Part shown: positions 37,434 to 51,067 of the stretch, piece by piece | Position numbering within the stretch: the stretch's first letter is position 1 | How the letters are laid out: each line of letters starts with the position of its first letter | DNA from: Climacium dendroides | Taxonomy: Eukaryota; Streptophyta; Bryopsida; Hypnales; Climaciaceae | Length of the DNA stretch: 64,000 bases | Direction: 5' to 3' | NCBI GenBank assembly: GCA_950106755.1 | Contig: OX467083.1 | Coordinates: 14,627,029-14,691,028 of the forward strand | Notes under the pieces: model-generated | The model's database searches: none | The model's input: only the letters and a program-made list of their open reading frames with translations | What the model was told of the DNA's origin: nothing | Position numbers and translations under genes: made by a program

Positions 37434-37856
37434 GTTAGAGGAAAGAAGTTAGAGTTGTATTAGAATAGATAAATGTGTCATTTTCAAATGTATATATGTA
37501 AATTTTTGTATTTCTATAGTTTGTGAAAATATACTCCTTTAATGTGATTCAAGTGATTTCTTCCTATCATTACATAGGTACCAAATCACTCCCATGTATT
37601 TCTTTATGTATAAGTAAAGCAAAAAATTGTGCTTTTTGAATTCAACAAAGACTTTGGGACATATTGAGAATAATACCCACACTAATTGATTTGTACACTG
37701 TTTTGTTTTAAATTGTATATTTTTTTGCACAAATGAAGAGAAAATTTCATTGCATCACTAAATTCTTTCAATGATAATGTTTCTAAGGTCAATGCTATCA
37801 TAATCAATTAGTTCTATCCAATGAGGCAATTTCAATGTACATACTATCCTAAGTGA
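37434..37856. other. 3' flank of the kinase gene
   Basis: AT-rich sequence that presumably holds the 3' UTR. No clear poly(A) tract ends the region in the manner of a young retrocopy. No other feature seen. Confidence 0.4.
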
Positions 37857-38883
37857 TTAACCCCTTTAGAATGTTTGATGCCAAAATTGGCCTATAGTTT
37901 AGAATATAAAAAAAATCTACATACATGACTAGGTGAATCTGAGTAGTGATGACATCTATAAATAACTAATGTGGGATATTATTATAGATTTGATATCCCT
38001 TGCCTCATTGTTTTTAATTGGAAGCTATTGATTTTGTTTTGTTTAGTTATATCGTGTTAGGGTTAGATTTTCCAATAGCTGGGGATGGTGTGCAATCACA
38101 TGTGGCTAAGACATTCACTTCAACTACTATTTCATTTAGTCAAGAGTTGCAAGTAGATAAGATATACAAGTTGCTCATGCAACATGCTTCATACCACGAC
38201 ATGATGGACTATGCATAGATTTCATATTGTTAATCAAAGGCTAATTCTAGCATCAAAGATCCTACAAAGGTTAAAGAATCTTGAAGTTATTGCAATACAA
38301 TTTGTACTTTGCAAGTTAAAATAAGATGCCAATAGTGCAATTTGAGGTAATTTTTTGTTTTGTTTTTTAACCAATGGTTATGTGACCTTTCTTTCAAGAA
38401 GGTTTTGAGTTTCTTGGCTCCTTCATTTCATGGGACTTGAATTGAAGGAGGCGAGTTTTGAGTGTGCATTTTTTTGTAATGACTTTTTGATGTTTTCATT
38501 ACTAAAAACATCCAAATGAATTTTATATGAATTTTTTGAATAATTTCTTTATAAAATCATAGTAATTACAAAATGCTTAAACAGTTGAATTTTTGAGAAA
38601 TAATAGTAATAAACATCATGGTGTATTCTTTGAGCTCACACCAAGAGAATTTTAATATAAAAAATTCTACACATGTGTATTTTCAGCTTTCAAAATGCTA
38701 TCTTCAAAGCAACACAAAATATTAATTTAATAATTTTGAAAAAATAAAATAGAATAAAAAGTAAAATATTGAAGCTTTGTTTTTTTATTTAGCTTAATAG
38801 CATTCAAAATTAAAAACCATGTGAAAAATTCATGTTTGACTTTCAAAATGTCCCTTAGGTGTGCGAGGTCCTTTAAAGGTTAA
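37857..38883. mobile_element. TTAA-CCCC element (piggyBac-like ends), diverged
   Basis: Left end TTAACCCCTTTAGAATG and right end GAGGTCCTTTAAAGGTTAA form an imperfect inverted repeat flanked by TTAA. The interior (1.0 kb) includes a 66-codon open frame at 38018-38218 with no recognisable motif. Family membership rests on the ends and the TTAA sites. Confidence 0.5.
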
Positions 38884-41800
38884 TCATATAAGGACACTTC
38901 AAACTGAAAAGGTTCAAAGGATGATTTCATTGATAAGTGTAAGATAAAAATGCAACTATTGGTCTAGTAATTGGAGTAATTTGGTAACTACCTTGGTCAT
39001 GGGGGGCTACACCGTCCCAAGGTTAATCCCTAAGAAAAGCAACATCCACTATTTGGATTATGAATGTTTTGAAGAGCTTATTGCTAGAGCTACAAGGAAC
39101 AAATGAAGTACATCCAATTATAATGCAAAACAATTTATGTCTATTTATTAACAATGTAATTAGTGTGGTAACTTGGTACTTCATGGTTATTGTTCAAGGT
39201 TGCAATTGAATTAATGTGAGATGAGAAGAGAAGAAAAACTTTCAAAAATGAAGATCAATTGTCTAGTTTCTAATAATATTATAGTTTATTTTGCCAAAAC
39301 CATTCAAAAATCTACATTTGCTTTCTTCCTTGGACTCTTACGAATTAAGTTCAAGTCATATAAGTTATATTTTGATTCTAAGAGGGATATTCTATCAATG
39401 AAATGATATACATTTTAAAAATATTTTAGAATTTTTTTTCACAAAAGTTAATTTTGGCATTTCAAATTGATTGTTGGAATTTTATTGAATTCATTTGTAA
39501 AAGATCATAATGATAATGATGGAAATTTTTCTATTACAATATTATTGACTTTTCTTATAAATGAAGATGCTTGATTCATGGATAACCTCATAGTGTATTT
39601 TGGTAACTTCTACCTTCTTGCCCACAATTTAATTTTGTTAATGACATTGTCTTTTTAAAATTTAAGCTGATCAATAAAATGGAGCTTATCAAGTCTTGTT
39701 TCTACTCCAATGTAAAGTTTGAGAAAAGTCCTAAAGTTGAATATATTATTGAAATTTGAAAAGAAGATCTACAACCATAGTCTACTTCTATTCTAATTAT
39801 ACAAAGGCATAGAGATTTAGTTTACACTTTAATTTTCTATGTTGTTCTATGTGATTATGGAAATTACTTTAGATTTTTACCTCCTAAGTCTAGAGGCATA
39901 TTTTGGGCAGAAATTGTGAAAAATTGCCACTTTTTAGAATAGTGAGCGGGAAAAAGTATTTTTTCAAAATTCAACCATACAAAATTTTATTAGACTACTA
40001 TGGAAATGTATAGAAAAAATTTCAGTTTCTTACACAGATTGAAAGATTATAACATGTGGAGTTAGAAAAAAAGTTATTTTTTTGACCTTGCGTTGCATGA
40101 TAGGACTAGTTAGGCTTTAACTCCTTTTGGAGTGAGATTTTTACACTACACATGGATTTTTTTTTTGAAAATTACATTTTATATTATGTAAGTTACACAC
40201 TTATATACCTCCCAAATTTAAAAAATAAAAGAGGAATTTTTCTCATGTTGCTTGATAAAAGAAAATTTTTAGGGTAGCATAATTTTTTATATGGGCACCC
40301 TATTAAAAAAACTATATTCCTGTTAAGGGGATTCATGTTCACACCTTGTGTCAAGATTTTGTGAATGTTTAACAAAACTTGACTTCATAGGAACCTATCC
40401 AAGTTTTCAATTGTCCATTCAATGAACTATTGGTCTTTATGGGTTGAAGCATATATTATATTTGGATAATTTTTTCACCTTATTTTTCTAAAATTTTATA
40501 ATAATTTCAAATCATTACCTTCAAAATTTGAAATTTTTAATGCCTTTTAGAAGGCATGTGATTCCTCTTTGAAAACTAAAACTTTCCATTTATATATGGT
40601 AGTAAAAAAAAGGTTTTTACTAAAGGATTTTGATGTTTGTATGGTTTGCCCTACATGTTTAATCCCTAAAGGATTGAATGCTTATTCAAGGAACAATTGA
40701 AATTTGGATAGGTGATGATGAAATACAATGTGATTATGTGAACGGATGTCTTTGAAAATTTGACATGAGATGGACGCACACACATCCTTTGTGGTAATGT
40801 AAAAAAAGTCACGATCAAATACTTGGATCAAAAGTTATGCTTTCCAAAAGAATCCAAACACTTTGGGCACTTCAGCATCTTCTACAAAATTCTTACCTAC
40901 TTTTGAATTTGGTATGTAAGTAACATACATGATGCAACGTGCATTTAAAAAAAAATTTAAAGCCCACTTTTAGTGAAAAAGTCTCATTCTAAGAGAAGTC
41001 AAAATTATACTATCCTTGGTAGGCAAGTAGTTAAAATATTTTTAAAAAATCAAAATACAAACATTATGATCTTAGAATTTGCAATATCAAAATCTTTGAA
41101 GTTTTTTCCACATATCTCAAATGTTTTTATCTCTAAGTTTTTACCATTTGTATTTCAAACAAAAAAATTCCTCTAAGTACAAAAAAATGTCAAATTAAAC
41201 CAAGTGTGGGGCTTATTCCAACATAGGGGGTACCTTAAAAATGGGCCAAAATTGCCAAGAACTTGAGCAATTGGTTTGTTTATTTTTCTTGAGATCAAAT
41301 AGAATGTATCAACAAGATTTTGGAAATTTTTAATTCTATTTTCTTAAAAGAACTCAAGCAAAAAATTGGTCCAAATGTATTTTATACTTTATAAACAATG
41401 ATTACTGGTGCATATATTTTATTCATAAGGAGGTTTGAATCAAATCTTACTCAAAAAGAAAGTTAATGCTTGACAAATAATTGTTCAGTTGTTTGTTTAA
41501 TTGCTTGAAATTAATTCAATAATAAGTAATAGCAAAATTAAATGTCTTCACTACCATAACCATTATAAAACCTTCTTTTTAACCAAGGTATGGATGACTA
41601 GCATCACTCATATGATTACACATGGGACCCAATATGAGCAAGCGTTTAATTGACGCCCATACAAATAAGATTGGAATTCTTTCATTTTCTTGCTTGTTTA
41701 GTTTAAATCCTAAATGCTCAACTATCCAATATGTGAATGTTTTGAAAAATGAACTTAATCAAATTACTATTTATTGAAAAATCATGTAATATACAATATA

Positions 41801-42037
41801 AGTAGAGAAAAATTACAATAATCTATATAAATCAATGAAAATTTGGAAGTGTTTGAGAAAAATTACAATAATCTATATAAATCAATGAAAATTTGGAAGT
41901 GTTTGAAATTTTCCACAATTTATAAAAGTAACTAGATTATCTTTAGTTATAGTACATAGGAGATAACCTCTAAAGGTTCCAACACTCCAAAAGTAGCTTG
42001 GTTGAACTCCATTGTAAAAAAAATTTAGTACTTAAAT
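38884..42037. other. AT-rich sequence without a recognised gene
   Basis: No gene supported. TTAACTCC at 40113 and TTAATCCCTAAAGGATTG near 40658 look like ends of decayed TTAA elements; a clear partner is missing. A perfect 50 bp tandem duplication occurs at 41805-41904. Confidence 0.45.
41805..41904. repeat. Perfect 2 x 50 bp tandem duplication
   Basis: The unit starting GAGAAAAATTACAATAATCT is repeated once with no mismatch that I can see. The lack of divergence suggests a recent event. Confidence 0.9.
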
Positions 42038-42182
42038 TTAACTCCTAAAGTTCCAAATGTCCCATTGGGGGACACTTGCGAGTTTGGTCACGCTACTATG
42101 ACCTCGATTTTTGGTGATTTCTTTAAAACTTTCTTAGAAGGTGGAAAAACTCATTAGCTTTGTAGGAATATGATTTTTATTG

Positions 42183-43058
42183 TAACTAGCGGTTGGCGCT
42201 TGCTATGCTACACATTCACCATTAGAATTTCATTAGAATTTTTATGTATTAGATAGAATACAGAGTAAGAATTTTAATAAATCTTCAGATAAAAATTACT
42301 AAAATTTTTATATAATTTTTTATTATAAATAATCATATATTGATATAAACAATAGAAATTTAATGAATGATGAATGATATACATGCAATGATGAATACAG
42401 TAAAAGATACACATACATTAGAATGCATTAAAAATTTGATTCAATTGTTATAAACAATGGCAACCCAAGTAGAAGAATTTAAAGGAAAAACTTGTAAATC
42501 TCAAAAGCTTTGTGAATAATTTAATTGTTGTGAAATTTAAAATTGCTTCAATTAAATTAAATTCTCAAATCATTTGGTAGTAGCAATAGAAAAATTAAAA
42601 TCAGAAGCTCAAAGCTCATAAAAGCACAAAATTATAGAAATGCGCAAAAGAAATATAAAGCCAAGAAAAGCAATGAAATTGCTACCTTTATAATATCACC
42701 AGATTGATCCTCTTTAATATCACCTCAATTGCAACGACTATATTATTTCTATAATATCACCCTTTGTAAAAAGTGATGTTACAGAGGTGATTGTGAACTG
42801 CTACTCTATTTCAGTGATATCACATTGTATGAAAATACGATTTCTATGTATGCACGATTGGAAATATTTTTATAAAATATTGAAATAATTATTTTTAAAG
42901 ACTTATCGAAATCATTATCATGCATTCTATTCAAATATATTAAATATTTACTAATATGTGATACAATGAATGCGTAGCATAGCAAGCATGAGCCTCTAAC
43001 ATTAATGGTAGCATTTGTGATATTACAGAGAGACTTATGATTTTAGTAGTATGAATTG
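42183..43058. mobile_element. ACTAG-ended repeat element, copy 2 (nested)
   Basis: Homologous to 9933-10720: ACTAGCGGTTGGCGCTTGCT ... TGAATGCGTAGCATAGCAAGC. It interrupts the TTAA element between GAATATGATTT and GGTGCCCGAGAG. An additional stretch of about 80 bp near 42250-42340 is absent from copy 1. Confidence 0.75.
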
Positions 43059-43611
43059 GTGCCCGAGAGCAAAAGTTATGCAATCTTAAATATAATTTTC
43101 ACTTTGTTGGGTAAAATAAGATATCCACAAAAAATTGAAATAAAATTGAATTGTTCTTCCACTTATAGACCTTATTTTTGTCTACATTTGAAGCTTTTAT
43201 TCATTTTATTTGGACTAGTGATGTGAAAGTTATAAACAATCTTATATCTTAGGCAATCTAAGATCTTCTTAAAAAAATAACTTATGGGATTCATTTTTAA
43301 TGCTATTTTTGCTATTTTTCAAAAAAAATTGTTTGATAAGGTTAAGTTCGTTTGCAAGAACAATCTTGCCATTGGGATTATGGCGTTTCAATTCCATCTT
43401 AGAGCTACTAATAATTTAGAGTTTTGTTGAATTTTGGACCTACTTCTACTTAATAATTTTTTCATGAATGAAAATCAAGTTTTATTTTTTTTGAATCTTT
43501 TTTCCAACTCTCAACTCAAATCTTCAATATAAAAAATTTAACCTCAAACTCAATAGTACAAAAAAAATTAAAATAAAGAGATTCAAAGCCTAAAAATCAT
43601 AGTCAATTAGT

Positions 43612-43847
43612 AAATTTTTTTTGAAAAACAAGTGGAACTAGCATCTAACCAAGTTGTTTCATATGTTTTGGAATTTTGTAGAATTAGTTATCAAAATTTG
43701 AAGTTGAATTGGCTTAAGGCTTTAAAATCGCCCACCTCCTAAAATGTACATTGTTGAAGGCTTTGAAGAGGCAACACATACAAATAGTGTATATTTGAAG
43801 AGGTGGGCAATTGTAGAGCATGTGTGCTTTTAGAACCTCCTACCTTA
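43612..43847. mobile_element. TAAGGTAG MITE, left end missing (nested)
   Basis: Same family as 9550 and 24369, with AAAACAAGTGGAACTAGCATC and the end TTAGAACCTCCTACCTTA. The left terminal 60 bp or so is gone. It follows TTAA-element interior sequence, so it inserted into that element or was joined by deletion. Confidence 0.7.
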
Positions 43848-44124
43848 TAAAAAACATACTTTGAAAACTTGAGATGATCACATTCTTTAAGGCTTCTCTA
43901 CATCACTAGAATACCACCATATTTTCCATATTTGTTGATAAATTGAGCTCAATGTGTGCAAACATAAGGATGAAAAGAAATGAAAAAAAAAGAAAAATTT
44001 CCAAAAATGAATATGCTAACTAATATAAATGAAAAATATAAAATCCATCTTTTCACTTGCATGTCTAATAGGCCATGATAAGCACTTGCATATTTGACAA
44101 ATGGCAAGTTGTATATGCACGTGG

Positions 44125-44535
44125 AATGATAGGAGGTACAACAACCTATGTGGGGTATGCAAATTAGAGGATTTGTAAGAGTTCAATTGTTCATAGTTAA
44201 GTTAAAAGCATAAATTGTGATCAAAACAAAACTTCAACCCTCATTGAGGCATAGTAGATTAGTAGAATAACTTTAAAAAAAAAATCTTGAACCTAGTAAT
44301 TATAGAAAATGAGCCGAAATATAATCCTCAAACATTCATTTGTAATTTAGAGGCTCCAATTAAAAATTATAAACAAATTTCAAAGAAAAGGTTTGAAAAT
44401 ATTAGAAGAAATGTCCCTTCCAATCCCTCTTTGAACTTTGTTTATAACTATTTATTGGAGGCTTTAAATCACAAACAAATTTACTAAATTTTCTTAATAT
44501 AAAGTTTATTGAGAAAAACGATTCTACTATGCTTA
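44125..44535. repeat. Long foldback element, copy 3
   Basis: Homologous to 13420-13945 and 26620-27150 (ACCTATGTGGGGTATGCAAA, GTAAGAGTTCAATTGTTCAT), with a partial complementary right arm that stops at the TTAA of the next element. The 66-codon open frame at 44287-44487 arises from the arms. Confidence 0.6.
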
Positions 44536-45473
44536 ACACCTAAAAGATTTTGACTACATTTCTACCAAAAATGCTCCAAAATTGCCATCTTTAGTACAAG
44601 TACCAAATTTTTTGAAAAAAAAACATTTTTGACTTATAGGATCCTGTATTACTTTGGTTTGAGAAGATGTGGAAAAAAATTCAGAAATTTTCACCGTGTA
44701 GATTGCAAGATATTAGTGTTTGAAGTAACAAATTTTTTTTTTGTCCCTGCAAAAACTGGGCAACTGTACTTCACAAGGTCAGATCATTATGAAAAAATGT
44801 CCAAAATGGTGGTTACTCTTTTGATTCATTCTTCAAGGCAAGTTTGCTACATGCTTAAAAAATTTCAAATCATTTGGAATTGTATAGCATATAGGATAAA
44901 AATAGAAAGTAGAAAGAAATAGGGAATGATTCAAAATACTAAATTGTTAACAATTTATTTATGGAATTGAAAATGGAAATCCCAATGTTTGTAATGTTGT
45001 AATAAACCATATATGCCTAATTTTTAAATTTTTTTTCCCAAAATATTGAAAATTAAGTTCAATAAAGGACTTCAAAGTTTATTTTAGAGTATAGATTCCA
45101 TAACTACTATAAACTACCCACAACTAAAACTCCTCATAACTTTCATTTCATGAATCAAAATGGAATGATTCAAAGCTTTTTATGTATAAATAAATCTAAA
45201 GAACCAATTTCAAATTTTTATTTTTCTTACAAATAATTTAAAAAAAAGTTTTTTTGCTTGCTCGGACTACCCACCAAACATTGAAAATTACATATCATAC
45301 AATATCTTTTTAACCATGTAGTTAAAAGTTATGAAAATTGTTGGGCCTTAAAGCTACTCCTTGGATACATGTTGTATGAAAATTTCAATGAAAAAAATAA
45401 AAATTCCATTCATAGTGACCTGCCCAAAATTGCTATGTTGCCAAAAAACACCATTTGGTCCTTTAGGGGTTAA
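44533..45473. mobile_element. TTAA-CCCC element (piggyBac-like ends)
   Basis: Left end TTAACACCTAAAAGATTTTG, right end TTTGGTCCTTTAGGGGTTAA, both at TTAA. The interior matches 23578-24303 (AAATGCTCCAAAATTGCCAT, AGTACAAGTACCAAATTTT, GATTGCAAGATATTAGTGTT). It contains a 97-codon open frame (44629-44922) that is broken in the other copy and has no recognisable domain. Confidence 0.65.
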
Positions 45474-46624
45474 ATGAGGTTTGAAGTTTTGCTTTGAACA
45501 AAATTAGTAAGTTTATACAGTGAGTGGTAAAACTTTCATCTTCAAATTATATGCCATACCCTTTGATGATTCCTTGATTAAAAAAAATAGATGGTGAAAT
45601 GATAGATTGATTTTTCACTCAAAATTATTGAAATTTTTGCATTATTTAATTTTAGTTTCCCTTAATTTAAGCTCCTATAATCATTAATTTTTGAGAAAAA
45701 CCAATTTCACTTTCTCAAATTATTTTCTATTAGACGTGATAGATCTCTACGGTAGTATAGCTTCATACTTATGTGTACCTATAGAACCATGCTATGATAC
45801 TTTAGCTTAACTTCTAATAAATATGTTCTACTAATTCCTTCCTTACTCAATTTTTCCTCTTTTGTAACTTAAAGATAGAATTTGTAATAAAGTAAAAAAT
45901 CTATTACTTGTCATTTAAGTTGATTTGCATAGATGGAGTCAAAATCACAATTAAGTGTCATTTTTGCTATGTAGACAAACAAAAATCATTAATACTCAAA
46001 ATAAAAATAATTGGGGAGTTTTTATATTTTTGTGAATTTTTAGAGTCAAAGACTTGAATGAACCTCAAAATGTTCAAGAAGTGCATCTTTGAAGTGCTTT
46101 GAAAAAGATTCAAAACTATTTAACTAAAATTTTGTTACTTTACAACCATGTAGCGCCATTTGTAAAATAGGAGCCATTCAAAGTGAATGGTTTAAGGTCA
46201 TATTAGTGACCTTCAATAGACACCTATTTGGTAGAAGCAGGGGATTGAATCCTTCTACTTTAAATCAATTCTTCAACATTAAAAAAATAAACTCAATATT
46301 AGTAGTACAAAAACTTTAAGCTAAAAAGATTGAAAGTCTTATAATTTAGTTACACACAAACCAAAAAATGATTGTTTTCTTCACTTTAATCGCAAATATC
46401 TTGCAATTTATGTGATCAAAGTTTTTCATATTCTTTCACACATTCTTATACTAGTCTAGTGCTTCTACTAGTGCTTACACTAGTCTAATGCAAGATCCTA
46501 TAGTTAAATATGTGAAGCATTTTCTTAAAATTCTTTTTGCTCTTTGTAATAGAAGTGACAATTTTGAGTGGTTTTCGAAGAAAAATGGTCTTGGCACTTT
46601 TTTTTAGGGTTTAAGGGTTCCCAA

Positions 46625-46845
46625 GCAATGTTCAGAAAAAAACGGCGGCTAGTTCAAAGTTAGCCGGAGGAATTGGAAAAATAACCGGTAGCAATTTGAA
46701 AACATCGGCAAAAAAAACCAGTGCAAAAATCTATAAATTTTCTATTTTGAGTAAAAAATAGAGAGAATAACCGGACTCAGTTCTTCAAAAACCGGTTCAA
46801 GATGAGAATTGAAGGAAATTAACCGGTAAAACTCAAAAAGCTTTC
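46625..46845 (-). repeat. Long-distance inverted repeat, right arm
   Basis: Reverse complement, with divergence, of 14505-14735: CGGCGGCTAGTTCAAAGTTA, GAATAACCGGACTCAGTTCT and GGAAATTAACCGGTAAAACT. It marks the end of the AT-rich island; composition becomes more balanced immediately afterwards. Confidence 0.7.
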
Positions 46846-48474
46846 AACCTTGCCGCTTTTCCTCGTCAACTTTGAAAACCCACTCCATCCAGCATCCAGC
46901 CTTTCAACGCCACTGTTGTCTTCCAACCAAATGCAGTGCACACAAAACTTCCACGTCCAGTAAGCAATGCGCAAAGGGATTCACCCAATGAACCCAGTCT
47001 TGCAGGATTAGGGCTACATTATCTGTGTCCATTGGAAAAGCCTGTTTTCAGGAATCAGAAATAGTGTGCCTGAATTGCTGGCCTGCTCCGTCAGTTTGGT
47101 TTATTCCTGATTTCCAGCGTCCAATAGAAGTCCCCACCTTCATGGGATCAAGTCTTCACTGTCTCTTGAGGATTTCTATTCTGCACTGGGTACCTGCCAC
47201 TTGGCGTAGATCCTCCCCATTTTCGATGCCACTATCCTGGCCTCCTTTTCCATTATTCCATGCGTTAAATGATATTAAACTCCGCTCCAATCGTACGCTT
47301 CTTATTATTCCAAATCAGCTCTGGAGTCTGGAGTCTGGAGTTCTGGAGTCTGGTCTCATGAGCATCGCGTTTCGTACTACCGCCTTCATTTGGACAGGCC
47401 CTGCCTGTGTGACTGTGTCTTTTCCTGAGCTGGGTACTCTGTTGTCTTTTTCGGCGCCCTGGTAGCGAGCCTCATTCAGTGAGCCCTGCAGACATGGAAC
47501 ACAAAATTTGCAACGTCAGAACTCCTCAGTACGAAGTAATCTCGGAGATCGGAAAGAATAAATCTCATGAACCAAATCCAGTATGATGAGTGCACGCTTA
47601 TACGAGTAAATCATTTGAGGCCTAGGTACTTGACCCTAACATCAATTTTAGATCTACAGTACTCGGCAGGTGTTTGAAATGGCAGGTGTACATTCTAACG
47701 ACCCCAAGAGAGTGATCGATGAACGAAGACGTTTCGGAGACGCTTGGTACGTTAAGTTACCTTCAGATTAGTGTCTCCTCCAAGCATGTCACCATCTGAA
47801 TTCGGGAGCCACAATGCAAGCTAGCTCCATAACAAATGGAAAGAAAATTTTGATTCCTCAAGTACCATGTCGATCACAGAGTTGTGTCAAGTTCAAATAC
47901 AAACTTTTGTTGCTGCTTTGAGACTGGGCCAAATTAAAAGCAAGTACCGCTCTCCACATTATTTGAAAAGCGGGGGAAAGGAAGGCTGTCTATCTCCGCA
48001 TGATGAAAAAGCGAAGGGAGAAGCGGACATACCTGAGGACAAGAAGTAATGCAAAAAAGACACGACAGAGGTTCTCTGCACAGGTGACCCCAGCATGAGA
48101 AGAAACTGAACTCCATCGTCGTTTGCTCCTTAATTCCCTGCATTCATTATTGCACAGCTTGAAGAAGCTTTGGTTTTGCATGATGAGAGATGTACCCAGG
48201 TGACAAAAAAAAACTCGCTGGCACAACACTTTGCATCTTGATAAGTGCCTACCTTTTGGGTCAACTACTTGGGAACTGAATCAGTGGAACTCAGGGTCCA
48301 AATCTGCAAAAGGTCTCTTCTAATGTAGAACATTGATTGGATTCAAACTCATGACCTCGTACTGTAAAATACACCTGGGAGAACATCTGACCTAAAACAG
48401 CATGTTCTAAGCCATCAATGTTTAACTCATGTTGTTATGTGACCAATGTACAAGTGTTTCTTGTCCCATGGGTA

Positions 48475-48622
48475 GTGCGCATTTGACAGCTCAGAAGATA
48501 CTCGAGGGCAAGTGCAGATTCAGAGTCCATCATTCAATGCAATGGCTACTGAAGAGTGCGCATTTGACAGCTCAGAATATACTCGAGGGCAAGTGCAGAT
48601 TCAGAGTCCATCATTCAATGCA
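48475..48622. repeat. Two tandem copies of an 81 bp unit
   Basis: GTGCGCATTTGACAGCTCAG starts at 48475 and again at 48556; the second copy is incomplete (about 67 bp) and differs by very few bases. A small AGATCGTGC duplication follows. Confidence 0.9.
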
Positions 48623-50775
48623 GATCGTGCAGATCGTGCAGAATCGTGGGTTTCAAACAATTGGGCTGTCATTCGATAGACTTATTCACAACAGAATGGC
48701 CATGGAGTCGATCTCATAGAAACCATACCACTGCATTTGATGAGCATTTCAAGTCAATTTGTGTGCAATCTTAACATCTTACATAGAATATACCCAAACG
48801 TAAGATAAAATGTACATCGAAACCACAAAATGTTTCAGCAGAAACTTCGTGTGCTTCAGGGTTTAGGGTTTAGCATCATTTGCTTACCAAAGGCGTGCGT
48901 GGGCCACTCATCGTTCAGATTTATAACCCTATTCTAACTCACCCCATTTGTGCTATGCATTACAAAACGACCACGACAATCTTTAGACGGTCCTTTCTTA
49001 GTCCCAGGGTTGCAAAATTGAATTGCCCTGTCTTTCCTTGGCCATATTCTTATCTCTGAGAGGGATTTGAGGTAACATCAAACTCGTAAGTATTCTTTCA
49101 ATGACTTCGGTATCATTGAAGCTTATCACAATGGACATTTCATGTTATGAGGATTTCGAGGTCTTGACTTCACATTTTGTTTAGGTTTACATTTTCGTTA
49201 TGTTCTTGAGATTGTAAAAACTGCTCCAACTAGATACTGGTTTTAGGGTTCATTCTAAGCCCAATGACACATACTATTCCGATCTCCTTTAACAAAAGCT
49301 TTGAAAGCAAAGACTGTGCCCCCACCTGGAAATAATGTCGCGAATTGAAAGATGCGTCCCTTCACTTCGATCGTGAATCTCGACCTCATTCTCCATCAAT
49401 TTCGATCGCTACTTCCATCACCCATCACTGAAGAATCTCAGCATGGAACTCAACTCATGTATTTCTAGCTTGGGGTAGAACTAGAATGGTCCTTTGGCAA
49501 CACAGCATCCATCCTTTCGAGGCCAAACATCCCCAGGTTCGACAAAGTTTAGGCTCTACCTACAGGCCGGGAGGATTTGTAAGGAAGTTAATGCACAGCT
49601 TATGTAACCAGATTCCACGAAAATTTGTTATGGGCGCAAGAGGAACTGGTTGCTCAACTATTCAAATTTTAAAATTAAATTATTTTGGCACCAAAATATT
49701 AACTTTGACTTGAGCAAACAATATTCCAAAGGTGGAATTGCTTTTGTCAAATTTCATAATACTTTTGCTCATTTAAAAGTAAGGAAAAACTATATTTTAG
49801 GAATAGTTTTGCCCTATTGTCAAACTAAAAGCAACCCAAACTGTGAAGTCCATTGTTTAAAATACCTTGTTGGAATTTGAAAGGTTGTTTCCCTGGTTTT
49901 TTAGAAGTCTCCTCCAAATATTTGTTGGACAACAATTCTAATTTTTTGCGTGCAAATATTGATCTAATATTTAACTAATTATGGACAAATCCATAGTCTA
50001 GAATTATTATTGCATTTGTCAATGAATGATGAAAACATGAAATATACAATCCAAAACATAGACTTGGAGTTGAAATATGAAGTGAAATCATTACATTGGG
50101 TTCAAAAAATTGTAAAATTTGACGAGTATTGACTACCAACTAATATATTTTCAATTACAAAAATGTTCATAATTCTACAAAAAAAAATTCAAAATTAGTT
50201 AAATGTAGATCATTGCACATTTATATGTAGAATTGTAGATTTTGGAGGGGGCTTTTCAACAAAATTTGGCCAATTTTTGTATATGGATGTCCTACATATG
50301 CTGCAAGTATTTGAGTTGATTCTCACCTTATATTCAATATAATGATGCAAAAATTCATAGATATAGTAGGGTCAAAACATTCTTGAACAAAATACTATTC
50401 AACCTCTAGAAGAAATTTTGTTGTACATAAAGATATTCTATTTGCCAATAAAGATATCTATTTGTTTTTTATAAGCTTGCTTCTAATCTCAACTAGGAAA
50501 TTGATGCTTCTTCCTTCTTCACTAATAAATTCATTTTCCTTATTATTCTTGGTATAACAAGTAAGAATTAAGTAATAGAATAGAATTAAGTATTCTTAAT
50601 GTACCCAAAGTCATTTTTCTATATTAACAATACATCATCTTCTAATATAAGTTAAAGCACTCCTACATATAAATCAAAATGGTTATAGTGATGAAAAGAG
50701 CATCTTCTTAGAATAATCAACACTCAAAAACTCACAATTTATTCAAAGTGGACAATCAATTTGCAATGGAGGCAG

Positions 50776-50906
50776 TAAGGTAGTTTGCTTTGAAAGTGAC
50801 CATTTAAGTCATCATTGAGAGAAATAGATATTTCAAACAACATGTCACCCATTCCTAGATAGGGGTTGCATTTAGAACATGGTCGCTTTTAGAGCAAACT
50901 ACCTTA
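50776..50906. mobile_element. TAAGGTAG-ended MITE, 131 bp
   Basis: Perfect 14 bp inverted ends TAAGGTAGTTTGCT and AGCAAACTACCTTA, with GTGACCATTT / ACATGGTCGC partly paired inside. A third interior type sharing the same outer eight bases as the other TAAGGTAG elements. Confidence 0.8.
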
Positions 50907-51067
50907 TATGAATTGGTTCTAAACCTTGCGAAAATAAAAAAATAAAAAAATAAAAAAATCGTGAAGCATCAATCGACCAAGCTAGTCACGTCAATGAAGA
51001 GTCACCACAATTTTTAGCATACATAAATAAATGTACTTCATCAGGTTCGTAAAGCTCTTGAAAATGT

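Larger units (their letters stand above)
42038..46614. mobile_element. TTAA-CCCC element split by nested insertions
   Basis: The left end TTAACTCCTAAAGTTCCAAA and following sequence (GGGGGACACTTG, GGTGGAAAAACTCATTAGCTTTGTAGGAATATGATTT) match 28630-28770. The matching sequence stops at about 42183, resumes near 43060 (GGTGCCCGAGAGCAAAAGTTATG), and continues to about 43600. The tail (46320-46614: CGCAAATATCTTGCAATTTATG, GAAGTGACAATTTTGAGTG, then TTTTAGGGTTTAA) matches the end of the 28630 copy. Other elements occupy the gaps. Confidence 0.6.
46846..51067. other. Intergenic region between the island and the nuclease gene
   Basis: No convincing gene. A 146-codon plus-strand frame (47025-47465) starts with GTG, has no in-frame ATG near its beginning and shows no domain. 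(TCTGGAG)-type repeats lie at 47320-47350, a TTTAGGG double motif at 48858-48873, and AT-rich transposon-like sequence at about 49650-50960 that includes one MITE and an AAATAAAAA array at 50934-50958. Confidence 0.5.

Noticed and set aside
47025..47465. 146-codon plus-strand frame
   Set aside because: It starts with GTG, shows no domain or repeat similarity, and lies in intergenic DNA without splice context.
48858..48873. Tandem TTTAGGG motif as an interstitial telomere
   Set aside because: Only about two units; such short matches are common in plant intergenic and promoter DNA.
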